Of a stretch of 64,000 bases of DNA, positions 1 through 12,200 are shown in pieces. The position numbers and the translations under genes are program-made. Positions within the stretch are counted from its first letter, which is position 1. Each line of letters starts with the position of its first letter. The notes below the pieces were generated by a model, which ran no database searches, was not told the DNA's origin, and saw only the letters and a list, made by a program, of their open reading frames with translations. This DNA comes from a bacterium. Lineage in GTDB: Bacteria > Planctomycetota > Planctomycetia > Pirellulales > Pirellulaceae. The DNA is taken from assembly GCA_030430075.1 (NCBI GenBank), contig JAUIGN010000013.1, positions 1-64,000 of the forward strand. Direction: 5' to 3'.

Positions 1-290
1 TCAGCCTGCTCGACGTCTCGCTCTGACGCCCCCTGTCTACGGCGTAGCCAGAACGCGCGCATTTCGAATGCGCGATAAGCCCTGTGCCCACAACCTGTTA
101 TCCCCTCTCGGCAAATTCCAAGTACGGATTAGCCGTTGGGCGTTCGCCCCGGTTCCGTCGAAACCTGCACCAACCGGGCCCTAACGCGTTCCGACCGATA
201 GGCGCGGTTTTGGATCGGTCCACCGCATGTAACGACAACGCAGCCGGGTGCACTGAACCATTCGGTGTTCGTTCATGAATCCGCCGCGAG
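1..290. other. Non-coding stretch downstream of the giant gene
   Basis: No convincing gene is seen here; short open frames on both strands are expected at this GC content. The only structured element is a perfect hairpin at 56-74 (arms CGCGCATT and AATGCGCG around TCG). It lies about 220 bp past the stop codon of the giant minus-strand gene and has no T-run on either side, so it is not a clear intrinsic terminator. Confidence 0.5.
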
Positions 291-3200
291 CTAGTTTGGA
301 TCGACGCCCGTTTCTGTCGCATCAAGGTCGGCGAAGAACTGATCCAGAGTGTCCGCTGCGGCTTCGTCGGCAACGCGGTCGGCCTCGATGATTTCCCAGC
401 GAGGGCGGTGATTTCGCAATGGCGTCACGGCCGGATCCTGCTGGCCCAGGCGGGCAAACAATTCATGGGCGGCGGTGCGGTCGACAATGCCCAACTCGCC
501 GGCGAAAGGCGACGGTTTCTGCGGTTGCGGAGCGTGGCTCGCGTTCAGCGCCGACCATCCATCGTGCAGCGTACCTGCCATGATGTGGTGCGGGTGCCGG
601 TTCGGGTCCAGGTCCCGATGACCCAGCACGTGCCCCAGCTCGTGCGTCACCACGGCCAGCAAGTCGACCTGGCGGAAGTCAGCAGAAATCAGATCCGAGT
701 TCGACCGTAGATTCCAACCCAAGCCGGCTGCGTCGTCATCGAGCCAGATGGTGGGGGTACTGAAGGAGCCCAAGCCCAGCACGCGCTGAGGAAGGTCACG
801 GATAATCACATCGACATGACTTAGTTTCGCCGCGGCACGCGGATCATCCTCTGCCCAGTGGTCGATCGCGGCACGCAGCACAGGTGCCACGTCGCTCGCG
901 TTCAAGCTTTCTCGAACGGACGTTGCGGGACTCCACGCACTTGGTGCCATTAGTGGCCCGACCCGTTCCACTCGAATGGCATCAATGATCACATTGCCAT
1001 TGGCATTCATGTCGGATACTCCAACGGTCAGCGTGCCGCCGACAAACGAAAACGCGTTGTCCAGATCGGCGAAGTACGTTCCCGAGCCAGGATCCTGGAC
1101 GACGGTGCCCTGGGGTGTCGCCGCCACGTTGCTTGGCGCGAGCTTCTGGTTGACCGGGGTGGCGGCGACGGCGTTCAGCGTGTAAGTCGCGTTGCTGGCT
1201 CGATTTGAATACGGCGTCCAGGTGGCTGAGATGCGGTAGATCCCAGCCGGCAGATCGTTAAAGACATAACTGGCGCCCTGCGGCGTGCCGCCGGCGACCG
1301 CTTCACGAACGTCGTTCTGGTAACCCTGATTCCAAACCTGCATATTGCCGGTGTCGGTGTAGCCGGCATCGCCGTCGTCCAGAATCATCGTGTCGGTCAC
1401 ATTTCCGGTGAGATTGAACTCGAACGGTCCTTCGTCGGCGTCATTGTTGCCAAAGGCAACCGTGCCGGTCCGCGAGCCGGGCGAAGCCGTTTCCATCATG
1501 ATCTCGAACTGAACACTGGCTCCGACAGCCAGGCTTTGATCGACAACGAAATTCGGATAGGTCGACGTGTCGAGTTGAAAATTGCCCGTGACGAGGACGG
1601 GTTGGAGTATCAACGGGGCCGCGCCGACGTTGGTGACGGTAAACACTTGAGAGATGCCTGTCGCACCGACGAATCGGCTGCCGAAATCGAAGTTGCCCGT
1701 CCCGTCCACGATCTCCGTGCCGTTCGCTGTGACTCGAATCTCGGGATCCGTGAGTTGTTCAATGCGGACGGCATCGGCGATCACGTTTCCAGTGGTGCTG
1801 CCGGAGAGCGTCACCGTGAGGTTGGTCCCGGTCGCGGTGAATGTCCCCAGGCTTTCCCAAGCGGTGCCACTCGACTGGAAACTGTCCGGTCCGATCCGCT
1901 GGTTGATGGATACCGTGGTCGGCTGCGTGACGCCGCCGATGGCGTACGGTGCGTCGGTTGCCCGGTTGCCGAACGGCGTCCAGGTCGCAGCCACGTCGTA
2001 GACGCCGCCGGCGACCACGGCGAATGTCCACGTCGCCGTCTCAACGGCTCCCCCTGCCACCGCTTCGGAGACGTTCCCCTGGACGCCCTGGCCACTCCAA
2101 TGCAGCCACGGTCCCGTCTCTTCGTAGCCGGGTGGGCCGACGGGATCACTGTTGTCGATGATCGCGATTGGGCTGGACACGGTGCCAACGACCGAGAACT
2201 CGTAAGGGTTGGCCTGGGGATCGTTGTTATCGAACAGCACGGTGCCGCTAACGTTGCCGGGGCTCACCGCATCCAGTTGGATCTCAAACGTGGTCGCCCC
2301 GCCTGGGCCTAGCGACGCGGACCCGAAGCCGGAGCCGACCAGGCTCAACCCGGGAATTCCTGCCAGCGACGATTGAAGCGAGCCATTGTTCAGCGTCAGG
2401 GTGGAGGTTCCCATATTGACCACGTTGATGACCTGGCTGACCGGGTCGTTCAACACGGATGCCAGCTCCACACTCCCGGTCTCGTTGGAAATCGATGCCG
2501 ATCCGGCGGACACCAGGATCGACGGACCGGCGTCCGGAAGTTCCTCCAACCGGATCGCATCGGCGATCACGTTCCCGTTGGCCGAGTCATTCAGCGTGAC
2601 CGTCAGCGTGGTTCCCACAGTGCGTATGACGGCCAGGTCTTCCCAGTTGACACCGGCATCGTTCCTGTCATTCGGCGCGATCTGCTGGTTAACGAGAAAT
2701 GTCAGATCGCTGCCGCCGGCGCCGCCGGAGATGGTATACGGCGCGTTGGTGGCCCGGTTCGAGAATGGTGTCCAGGTAGCCGACACGCGGTAGCTCTTGT
2801 TGGCATCCACAACGAAGGACCAGGTGGCCGTATCGCCCGCGCCGGCGAGAGATTGGCTGACCGTGCTGAGATACCCCTGGCCGGTGAACGTTGTAAAACC
2901 GGTGTCGACGTAGCCAGGCAGGCCCGGCGCGTCGCTGTCGTCGACGATCAAGACGGCCGGCTGGACCGCGCCCGTCAAGTAGAACGCAAACGGGTTTTGA
3001 TTGCTGTCGGTATTCGGCAGCCGCGCCTCGCCGATGTAGTTTCCGACGGCCGGTGGATCGAAGAGGACCGTGAAGGTCGTTTCGTCGCTGGTACCGGCCG
3101 GGTCGTATGGGGCGAGCGTGGTCGCGCCTGGCGGGGTGGCAAGGACAAAGTCGGCCGGCATCTGCAGCATACCCAGGTCGAGCGGGCTGCTGCCCAGGTT

Positions 3201-6200
3201 TCTTACGGTAAACGTCTCCGACTGGCTTGCTCCCGGCGCGAGTGTACCGAAGTCAATCTGGTCACCGGCCGCGATCTTACCTCCACTGGAATCGTAGACC
3301 GCCAGCTCGGGCTGCATCGGCAAGGGCTCGATCCGGATCGCGTCGGCGACCACATCACCGTTGGCCCCGTTGTTCAATTGCACGGTCAACGTGCTGCCGG
3401 TTACCCGAACCATGCCGACATCCTCCCAGTTCGACCCATCATCCACGAAGTCATCGGGCACCCGCTGCTGATTGAGCGTCGTGGTGACCTGCGGACTGCC
3501 GCTGACCACTCCATCGTAGATATCGTAGGGGGCGTCGGTCGCACGATTGAAGTACTCGGACCAGGTCGCGGAAACGCGATAGAGTCCCGGTGTCACGTTG
3601 AATGTGAACGTGGCCGTGCTGTTGCCGGTTCCCGGGCCGGATGCCTGGACATTGCCATCGCGGCCCTGCCCGCTGTAGCTGATGAATCCCGTGGAAGTGT
3701 ACCCAGGAAGGCCGTCCGAGTTATCGATGATGGTTCCGCTTCCCAGGATGCTGCCGACCAGTTCGATTTCGAAGGGGTTCTCATCGAATTCGTCCGCCAC
3801 GATCTGCAGGGTTCCGGCGTAGGCGCCCGCCGCCGCACGACTGAGCCCAATGACGACGTTGGCCGCACCGCCGGCGGCGATTTGACTGGGGTAGTTGCCG
3901 ACAATCTGAAAGCCAACCGGAAGGACCGGTGTACCGAGGGCCATCGCCCGATTCCCCTCGTTGCGAATCGTGAACGTCCGGTTGATCGTTGCCCCGCCGG
4001 CTGCCACCGAAGCCGAACCGAACTCGATGGTGTCCTGTTGATCGTGGAGACGCACGCCGTTTTGCTCGACGACAATCTGGGGCGAAACCACCGCTTCAAT
4101 CCGAATCGCGTCGGCAATCACCTGTCCGTTGGCGTCGTTGCTAAGCGTGACGGTCAACGTTGTCCCGGTGACGGTGAAGAAGCCGAGATCTTCAAACTGC
4201 GTCCCGTTCACTGCCCGATCGTCGGGTGTCACCTGCTGATTTACCGCGACGGTCACTTGCCCGTCATTATCGACCGGGGGATCGATGCCCGCATCGTCGA
4301 CGCCCGCATCGTCGACGCCCGCCACGGTAAACGGCGCGTCGGTAGCCCGATTGGCGGCAGGGGACCAGGTCGCGGAGACGATGTACTCCTGCCCGGCCGT
4401 CAGCCCAGTAAACGTCCACGTTGCGGATTCGCCGGCCGCACCGGGGCTGCCGTTTGCGAAGTGCACCTCGCCGTGGAACCCTTGGTCGTTGGAAAGCCCA
4501 GTGCCCGTCGAGACGAAACCGGATGATGCGACAAAACCGTCGGCGTCCTGATCGTCGACAATCTGAGACTGCAACGTATCGGCGGTTACAAAGAACTGAA
4601 ACGGGTTCTCGTTCGGATCATCGTCGGCAAATGAGACAGGTTCACGGATCGTGCCAACGCCGCCGTTGTCATAGCGCAACACGAAAGAAGTGGGCGCGGT
4701 GGCCGTCAGGCTGCCGGTCGGCGTCTGGCCGTCGAATTCGACGAGCGTGAAACCGGGCGGGACATCGATCGGTTCACTGATCGTCAGGGAACCGGCGCCA
4801 ACGTTGGTGACGTCGAACGTTTTGGTGACCTCGCGATAGGGAAACCAGGTTCCGAAATCGACGACTCCGCCGAGCGGGACTTCCTGGCCGTCCACCTCGA
4901 CTCGAATGTCCGGCACGCTGGTCAACACGCGCTCGACTCGCACGGCATCCGCCAGCACGATCCGATCGGGCTGGTTGGCCGTGTCGAGCAGGTTGACGAT
5001 CAACTCGCCGCCCACCAACTGGTAAGGACCACCGAGATCGACCCAAAACGTCTCCGCGTCCGGAAAACCGCCCAGTTGCTCGGGTGTTTGCGTTTGATCG
5101 ATCGACACCGACCCTAGCAGGCCATTCGCATCGGAGACGGTAAACGGCGATCGGGTCGAAGCGCCGTTCTCCGCAAAGTAACTCGTCGAGACTCGATAGA
5201 GTCCGTCGGGCAGACCCGAGAAACTCCAGATGGCCCGGTTCCCGGCGTTGTTGGCGGATGTGAACAGACCGTCCCCCTGGAAGCCGGCCGTACTTGGGCT
5301 CTGCCAGACTCCGACCAACGAGAAATCGGGGTCGCCATCGTCCACGATCAGCCGGTCGCTGACGAGCCCGTCGATTGCGAAGTGAAAGGGCTCGACGTCC
5401 ATCCCCGGGTCGGTGGTGGGCACGCCCGCACCCGGCTTACGCGGGACACTGGTCGACATGTCATTGCTGAAGATCTGAATTTCCGCCGGAAACGGCCCAA
5501 AGCCATTCGCCGTGGCGGCGTTCAGGCGGACGTTGAATGAAATCGACTCGCCGGGCAACACCGTGGTCGGGAGGGGCGTGATTGCCGGCGTGACGGTGTA
5601 GTTCGCCGCGCCCGGTCCAGCCACCTCAATGGCGTCGATTTCGAGCGGTTCGTCACCTTGATTCTGGATCAAGAACGTCTCCGTGACCGGGGTTTCGATG
5701 GTCGTGGACATGCTGACGATGCTGACCGCGTCCTGAATCGACTGTTGCGAGTCAAGCTCCAGGACGCGGACGGACGGACCGTCGGCCACCGGTTCAATGC
5801 GGATCGCATCCGCCATCACCTGTCCGTTGGACTGATCACTGAGCTGAACGGTCAACGTGTGGCTGGTCGCTGCAAAGATCCCCAGGTCCTGCCAAAAGAC
5901 GCCTGCGTCCAGGAAGCTATCCGCCGCCAGACGCTCGTCAATCGCCCGCGTTGCCAGTAGTCGCCCGTCGTCGAATACGGAGAACGGTGCGTTGGTCCCC
6001 AGCGAACCATCCTCAGGATGCGATGGGTCCGCAGGGTAGGTTACGGAGACGCGGTACTTGCCGGGCACCAGGCCGTTGAAGGTCCAGGTTGCGGTATACG
6101 GTCCGTTGGGCACGTTCGGCAGATGGTAGCGGTAGTCGCCGCCATAGCCGATGCCGTAAATTGGATTCCAATTGGAGATCGGACTAATGTTGTTAACCGC

Positions 6201-9200
6201 CGTGATCGGATGCTGCGTGTAGGCGTCGTCGCCGTCGTCGATGATGCGCGGTGCCTGGTCGAAGACGCAGAGAGTTTCAATGCTCTGGTAGGTGACCGTG
6301 CCGATGCCGACAGCGGTCAGCGACAGTCCGGTATCGAGGACGGGCCGCCCTTCGGCGTCGAACCACAGTTTGTCTCCCGGCGGGACGGCGGGATCACCGA
6401 CGACCGGAGGATTGCCGTTCACATTACGGGCGACCGGGGGACCGTTCTGCGGGATATCGCCACCCACCGTGAGCGCCTCGATCCAGAACGTGTCATTGAA
6501 CTGGCTGCCGATCACGTTCTCGAAGGGACTGGGTGTGATATCGGTTTGTCCGAAGGCGCCGATTCGCAGCAGGGAGACGCGATCATCGATCGTCATATCC
6601 TGTGGTACTTGCTGGGGGGCATCCTGCGTGATCGGGGTGCGGTCGGCGGGCCCCAGTTGACTGAAGGCGTCGTCGGTGAACCCGAGCAAATCCATGTCGA
6701 TCATGATGCCGCACTCGTCGGTCGCCGAAGCCGGCGCGAGGCAATCCGACCGCGTCATGGCCAGCGAGAAATCAACCGTGTCGCTGCCGCGGATGTCCGA
6801 CAGGTAATCCCGGCTGCCGTCAGCAAACTGCTCGTTGCCGGGAAGCAGGCGGAAGGTGTCGTCGCCGGGGCCGCCGTCGAGTTCGTCGTCGGCCGGGCCG
6901 TCGTAGAGCAGGTCGTTGCCGGGTGGATCGTCATTGTTGCCGCTGTCGCCGAAAATATTGTCGTTGCCGCCATCGTCCGGTCGCGGCGTGAACTGCAACC
7001 CGGAACTCCCGAAGTCAAATCGACCATTGTCCCCCAGCACATGGTCGTCTCCTTCGTTTCCGAACAACGTGTCGTTCGCCTGTCCGCCCAGCGCGATGTC
7101 GTCGTCGGGCCCGCCGGAGATGCGGTCGTCTCCGCCAACGCTCTCGTTGGCCGTTTCGATCCTGGCCAGGTCCGCTGCGGTGGTCACCAGCAGGTGTCCC
7201 GCGGATGGTATCAGGATCCCGTGATCGCCGAGCAGGCGGTCGGGTCCTTGCTGTCCGTTGAGAATGTCGTTGCCCGGTTCGTGGGTTGTGATGATGGCTG
7301 TGACGCGGCTTCGCAGATCGACTACGAACCCCGAGTCGCCCAGCACATTGTCGGTCCCGTCCTGCCCATTGATGGTGTCCGCACCCGCCGAGCCGGCCAG
7401 GTTGTCGCCGCCCTGGCTACCGGTGATCTGGTCGTCTCCTTGATTGCCGTCCACCATGATGCCGGCGGTTGCCGCGGAGGCGTCAATCGTGTCGTTTGCC
7501 GGAGTGCCCGTTCCGGTGAAGTCACCGTAGACCACTAAGGGGGAATCGGGACCGCCGCCACCGCTGACGGTCAGCATATCGGCTCCGCCACCACCGCGGA
7601 CGGCGGAAATGGTCGTGTTGCCATTGCCCTGCGGTGCCGCCGTGCTGGCCACCTGAAACTGATCAGCCGCCTGCCCAAGTTGCACGTCCACCGCTTCCAG
7701 TTCCGAATACTCGATGCCCTCGGGCCCCATGTTCAGGCCTGTCACCGTGGTGCCGGTCAGCGTCCCCGACCGCGGCGCGGTTTGACCCGTATTGTTGACG
7801 GTCAATGTGTCGTAGTCCGGGCCGCCCGCGACGCGGAGCACGCCTTGGATGCAATCGACGGTATCGGCTACCTGCGGGCAACTGTTGCCGGCCAGCGGGA
7901 TGCCGGCCAGCTTACCAACGTTGATGGCGTCGTCCCCTCCGTTGCCAAAGACTTGGGATTCGGTCTCGGCATTGGTACTGTCGACATCCAGCCTGTCATT
8001 CGCCTGGCCCATCGTGATCGTGAGCTCTTCGACGTTCAGGTACTTGATGCCGTCCATCATGTGAAAGCAGGTGATGGTGTCGAAGGTTAACACACCGACG
8101 TCCGGTTGCATGTCGCCGCTGTCATCGGCGGTGAGCACGTCCGCGATGCCGTCGCCGGCGTCGATCGTCAGCAACGCCTGAATGTGGTGGAGGACACCGC
8201 CGGTGTTCGTTCCCACGGGCGGGTTCACGCCGACGTCGACCTGGGCCCGGCTGCCGACCTGGATCAGATCGTCCTGGCCTTGCGTCTGCACCGTCGTACC
8301 ACTGCCCGCCGTAACATTGGTAAGACTAACGATGTCAGCATCTGCCTGACCTCGGACCAGGACCACCCGTTTCAGGTCGTCGGCGTCCATGGTCGTGTTG
8401 CTCGTGTTACCGGTGATCTGCCCGGAGAGATCGATGACGGTCCCCACGCCCGGGTCGGCATTGGCGAAATCACCATCGATCACAACGGTTGTTCCCGCGT
8501 TGATCTGGCTGGACGTCGCCAGTGAATCGATGTTGCCGGCCATGAGCACGTTGTCGCCGACCTCGAGCGTCACGCTGGTGGCGGCGTCCACGCGAGAGCC
8601 GTTCGGTCCGACCTGCGAATCATCAAACATCAACAGGTCTTCGCCGCTGGCGGCCGTGTCGGGCACGGCGAGCCGGACCGAACGGGTGCCGGATCGGATC
8701 ACGCCAACCCGCATGGCGCGGTTCGTCGTTTCGGCTACGACTTCGGTGAGATCAATGGAGCCGTTGGTGGCGACGTTGACGACGCCACTGCTGAGGCTGG
8801 TCAGGACCGTATTCCCTAAGACGTTCACCATGCCGTTGGCGGGAGTGCAACCGCCGGGCGCGCAGCCCTGGACACGAATGTCACCGCCGGACTGGAGCCG
8901 CCGCGTCTCCGTGCCGCCATTGAACTGGCCCGTAAAGGTGTAGGTCGTCTCGATGACCGTGTTGCCGGAGCCGAACAGGCCCGGGTCGGGATTGGCGGGC
9001 ATCCCTCCGCTGGGCGGCCAGTGATCTTCAACTGCCGTCGTCCGCGGGGGCGCATTGCTCGGACTTCCGATCAGCGGATACGAAGTCACCTGCGCGGTTT
9101 CAAAGACGTTGATACCTACGCTGCTGAGCGAGACGTTGGTCTGCTGCAACCCCTCCGCAAGGATCAGATCGACAAGGTCTCCTGCCTTGACGAGGTCGAT

Positions 9201-12200
9201 GTTGGGCAGGAACGTCGTGATGGCCGGATCACGCAGCAGCCCTTGGACGCTTAGCGCCGTCGTCCCATTGGGGGCCGCGGCGGGTGCCTGGGCGTTCAAT
9301 TGAGTCAGCCGTCCCGGGCTTTGGACCAGTTGGACAACCACCCGATTGGTTCCGATCATGCCGCCCGTCTTGCCGATGTTGCCCTGCGGAGCGGCGATGG
9401 TAAGGATGTTGGTCCGCACCGTACCGGTCGCCGTACCGATGATGTCGCCACTGGCGTTGGTGATTGTCGTCGCGCCGATCGGATTGTCGATCAGGCCGTT
9501 CAGCGTCAACAAGGGGGCCGCGGTGGGGTGGGTGTTTTCGATCGTCACCACGGTGGGACCGAGGTCGTTGAGAATGTCGAACTCGAAGTCGTTGTCTGTC
9601 TGCACATTGATCGTGATCTCTGCGTCGCTGGGATCCGGCACAAAGTAGACGTCGACCTCATTGACCTCCAGGTCGCGAGGTGAGGCATTGGAAATCTGAA
9701 CCGAGCCGAACGTCCGGTGAAACTCGAAACTACCCTGGCTGCCGGAAATCACGCCCGCCGGCGGGGTTTCGTCGTCCTGTTTCGCGGGAATATTGGCGGC
9801 GAACGTCGCCTCGCCGTCCATGTCGTTGATAATGTCGTCGACAATGATCGTGGTCCCGACCGGGATCGTATCGCCCACGCCGAACACGCCGCCATTCAGC
9901 GTGACATCATCCGCGGCAACGACCGTGCCGTTGGCGTCGACGATCAATTGAGGGTCTGCTGTTCCCGTCAGGATTACGGTTGCGTCCCAGCTGATATTCC
10001 GGTAGGCGTTGAAATGGGTCGTCTCGTTGTGGCTCCCAAACACAATCCCGTTGCTCTCGTGAGACTCCTTGGCACGAATGCTGTCCGGATTCTGGTTGGA
10101 AGCGACGGACAGGTCCTCCGTGGTGATGATTGCGCCTTGGTGACCGGTCACCTGCGAGTTGCTGTCGTACGTGGTGGTGGCATTCGAATTGTCCGCGCCC
10201 CCCAGGCAGTCGCAGCCGGAATCCGAATGCGTTGACAAGTTCATGCCGCTGTGATTGGACTCAATCGTCACCTGGTCGCCATCGATCATGGCACCGCTAT
10301 TGAGGATCACATTGGTGGTGTCGTTGACCGTGAGGTTCGCCTCGGCATTCGAATTACCGCCCAGCCCAGCTCCTTTGGCGGTCGCTTCGACCGTACCGTT
10401 CATTCCGGTCACGTTGGCCGCCAAGGAGACGGCGTTGGCGGTAATGGTCGCGCCCGAGTTGAGTTGGGTGGTGGTCAGGGCCTGACTGTTGCCAATGAAG
10501 AGTCCCTTGTTGTCGTCGTCATTGGCGAATGAGCCGCTCCCCACCCCGCTGCCGTCGGCATACGCGGTGACGCTGCCGCTGAAGTCGCTCATCGCATTCA
10601 GAGTCACCTGATTGGTCGCCGTGAGGTCGGCGTCGTGAATCACGACCTGCGAGCTGTAGTCGATGGTGGCATTGGCATCGGCCGTGGGGACGCCGGCAAA
10701 TCCCGAGTTGCCCGTGGAAGTGATGTCGCTGGCCAACTCGCTGGTCTTGGAGGTGATTTGAATTTCGTCTCCGGCGGTAAGCGTGGCACCGTCATCGACC
10801 ATCGTGGTCCCCGTGTTGTAGACGCTGACTTCGGAATTTGCTGCGCCGATCGAGACAAATCCACCGCCGCTGTTGGCCGAGGATCCGCTCACGTTGCCCG
10901 CCGAATCCGAACTGAGTTCCAGGCGGTTGCCGCGCAGGGTGGCGTTGCTCCCGATCGTGGTCGAGGCGGACGGTGTCGACGTGGCGGTCGTGTCCGCGTT
11001 GGAGACCTGCACCACCCCGCCACCGGAACCGCTGACCGACGCAGTGGCGATTCCGTCACCGGAGGGTGCGCCGGCGAGACCTTGAGGACCGCCCACGCCA
11101 ACCAATTGCTGCATGCCGCTCCCGACCGAGGTCAGGTCCAAGACCAACTGTTGCTGCCCCGACCCGACACTGGTCAGGTCCACACCGCGGCTGCCGATCG
11201 TGTTGCGGGTCCCGGTCAGCACATTCATCGGCATCCCAGGATCCGTGGGATTCATCGGGACAATGTTGGTGCCGGCGAGCGCGTCGGCCAGGGTGGGTGC
11301 GAGCTGAAACGAATTCGGCATCACGTTCGCCGCATAATACGTGCGCTGACTGGTCAGCCCTTGGATCGGCTGGTCCTCGACGTCCAGCAACGTGTGCGTG
11401 ACACTCGCCGCGACGCCCGACGGATCGAGGCCGATTGGAACGGTGGGCGTTGCCGGATCAGCCAACTGGATCTGATCAGGTTTTGCGGGGTCGTAAATCA
11501 CGGCATAGCGACTGCCGCTGGTCAGGTTTGTGATAGGCGCGCCGTCCGAGGTGTAGATGACAAGATCACCATTCTGAAAATCTTCCGCCAGGATGAGATC
11601 TTCCCCCAGATAGATGTTGTCGGCGGAGGGTGTCGACACCGGCATGGGGGGATCGCCGGAGACGACGATGTCCACGAGCGTGGAATTGAATGCGGCCGGT
11701 GCCGGCGCCACGTACGAGACCGGCTCGCCCAACACAAACCCGTGTCCAGGCAGGTTGAAGGTCGTATTCATGGAGATCTGCGTGCCGGCGAAGTTGGTGG
11801 GCGGATCTGGAACATCGGCCGTGCTGACCAGCCGGACCGTCGTGGAATCGACGACATTGACCAAATAGGTTTGGCCGTTGATCAATCCACCGACCGGCAC
11901 ACTCCCGGTGGGCACGCGATAGGTGACCTGGTCACTGCCGAGTTGCCCGTTGCCTTCCAAATCGTGCGGACCGGCAAAAGTGATCGTGTCGTCATCGACG
12001 TCAACTCCGGCCGGACTGCCGGCGGCGGGGACCTGCGCGAAGAATGTCGACCCCAATTCGAGTGTCGTGGCATCGACGGTGATCACGTCATATAGACGCC
12101 CCGAGGTGAGTCCGCCGATCGGCGTCTGCATGCGATCGTCGTAGGTCACCGAATTGCCGGTTTGCAGCCCATGGTCCTCGGAAAACGTTATTGTATCCGC

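Noticed and set aside
56-74. Terminator of the giant gene
   Set aside because: The hairpin is perfect but has no T-run and lies about 220 bp past the stop codon.
2373-4526. Long plus-strand open frame opposite the giant gene
   Set aside because: It is an antisense shadow of highly repetitive GC-rich coding sequence; its composition (Arg/Gly/Asp-rich) matches no family and it has no start signal.
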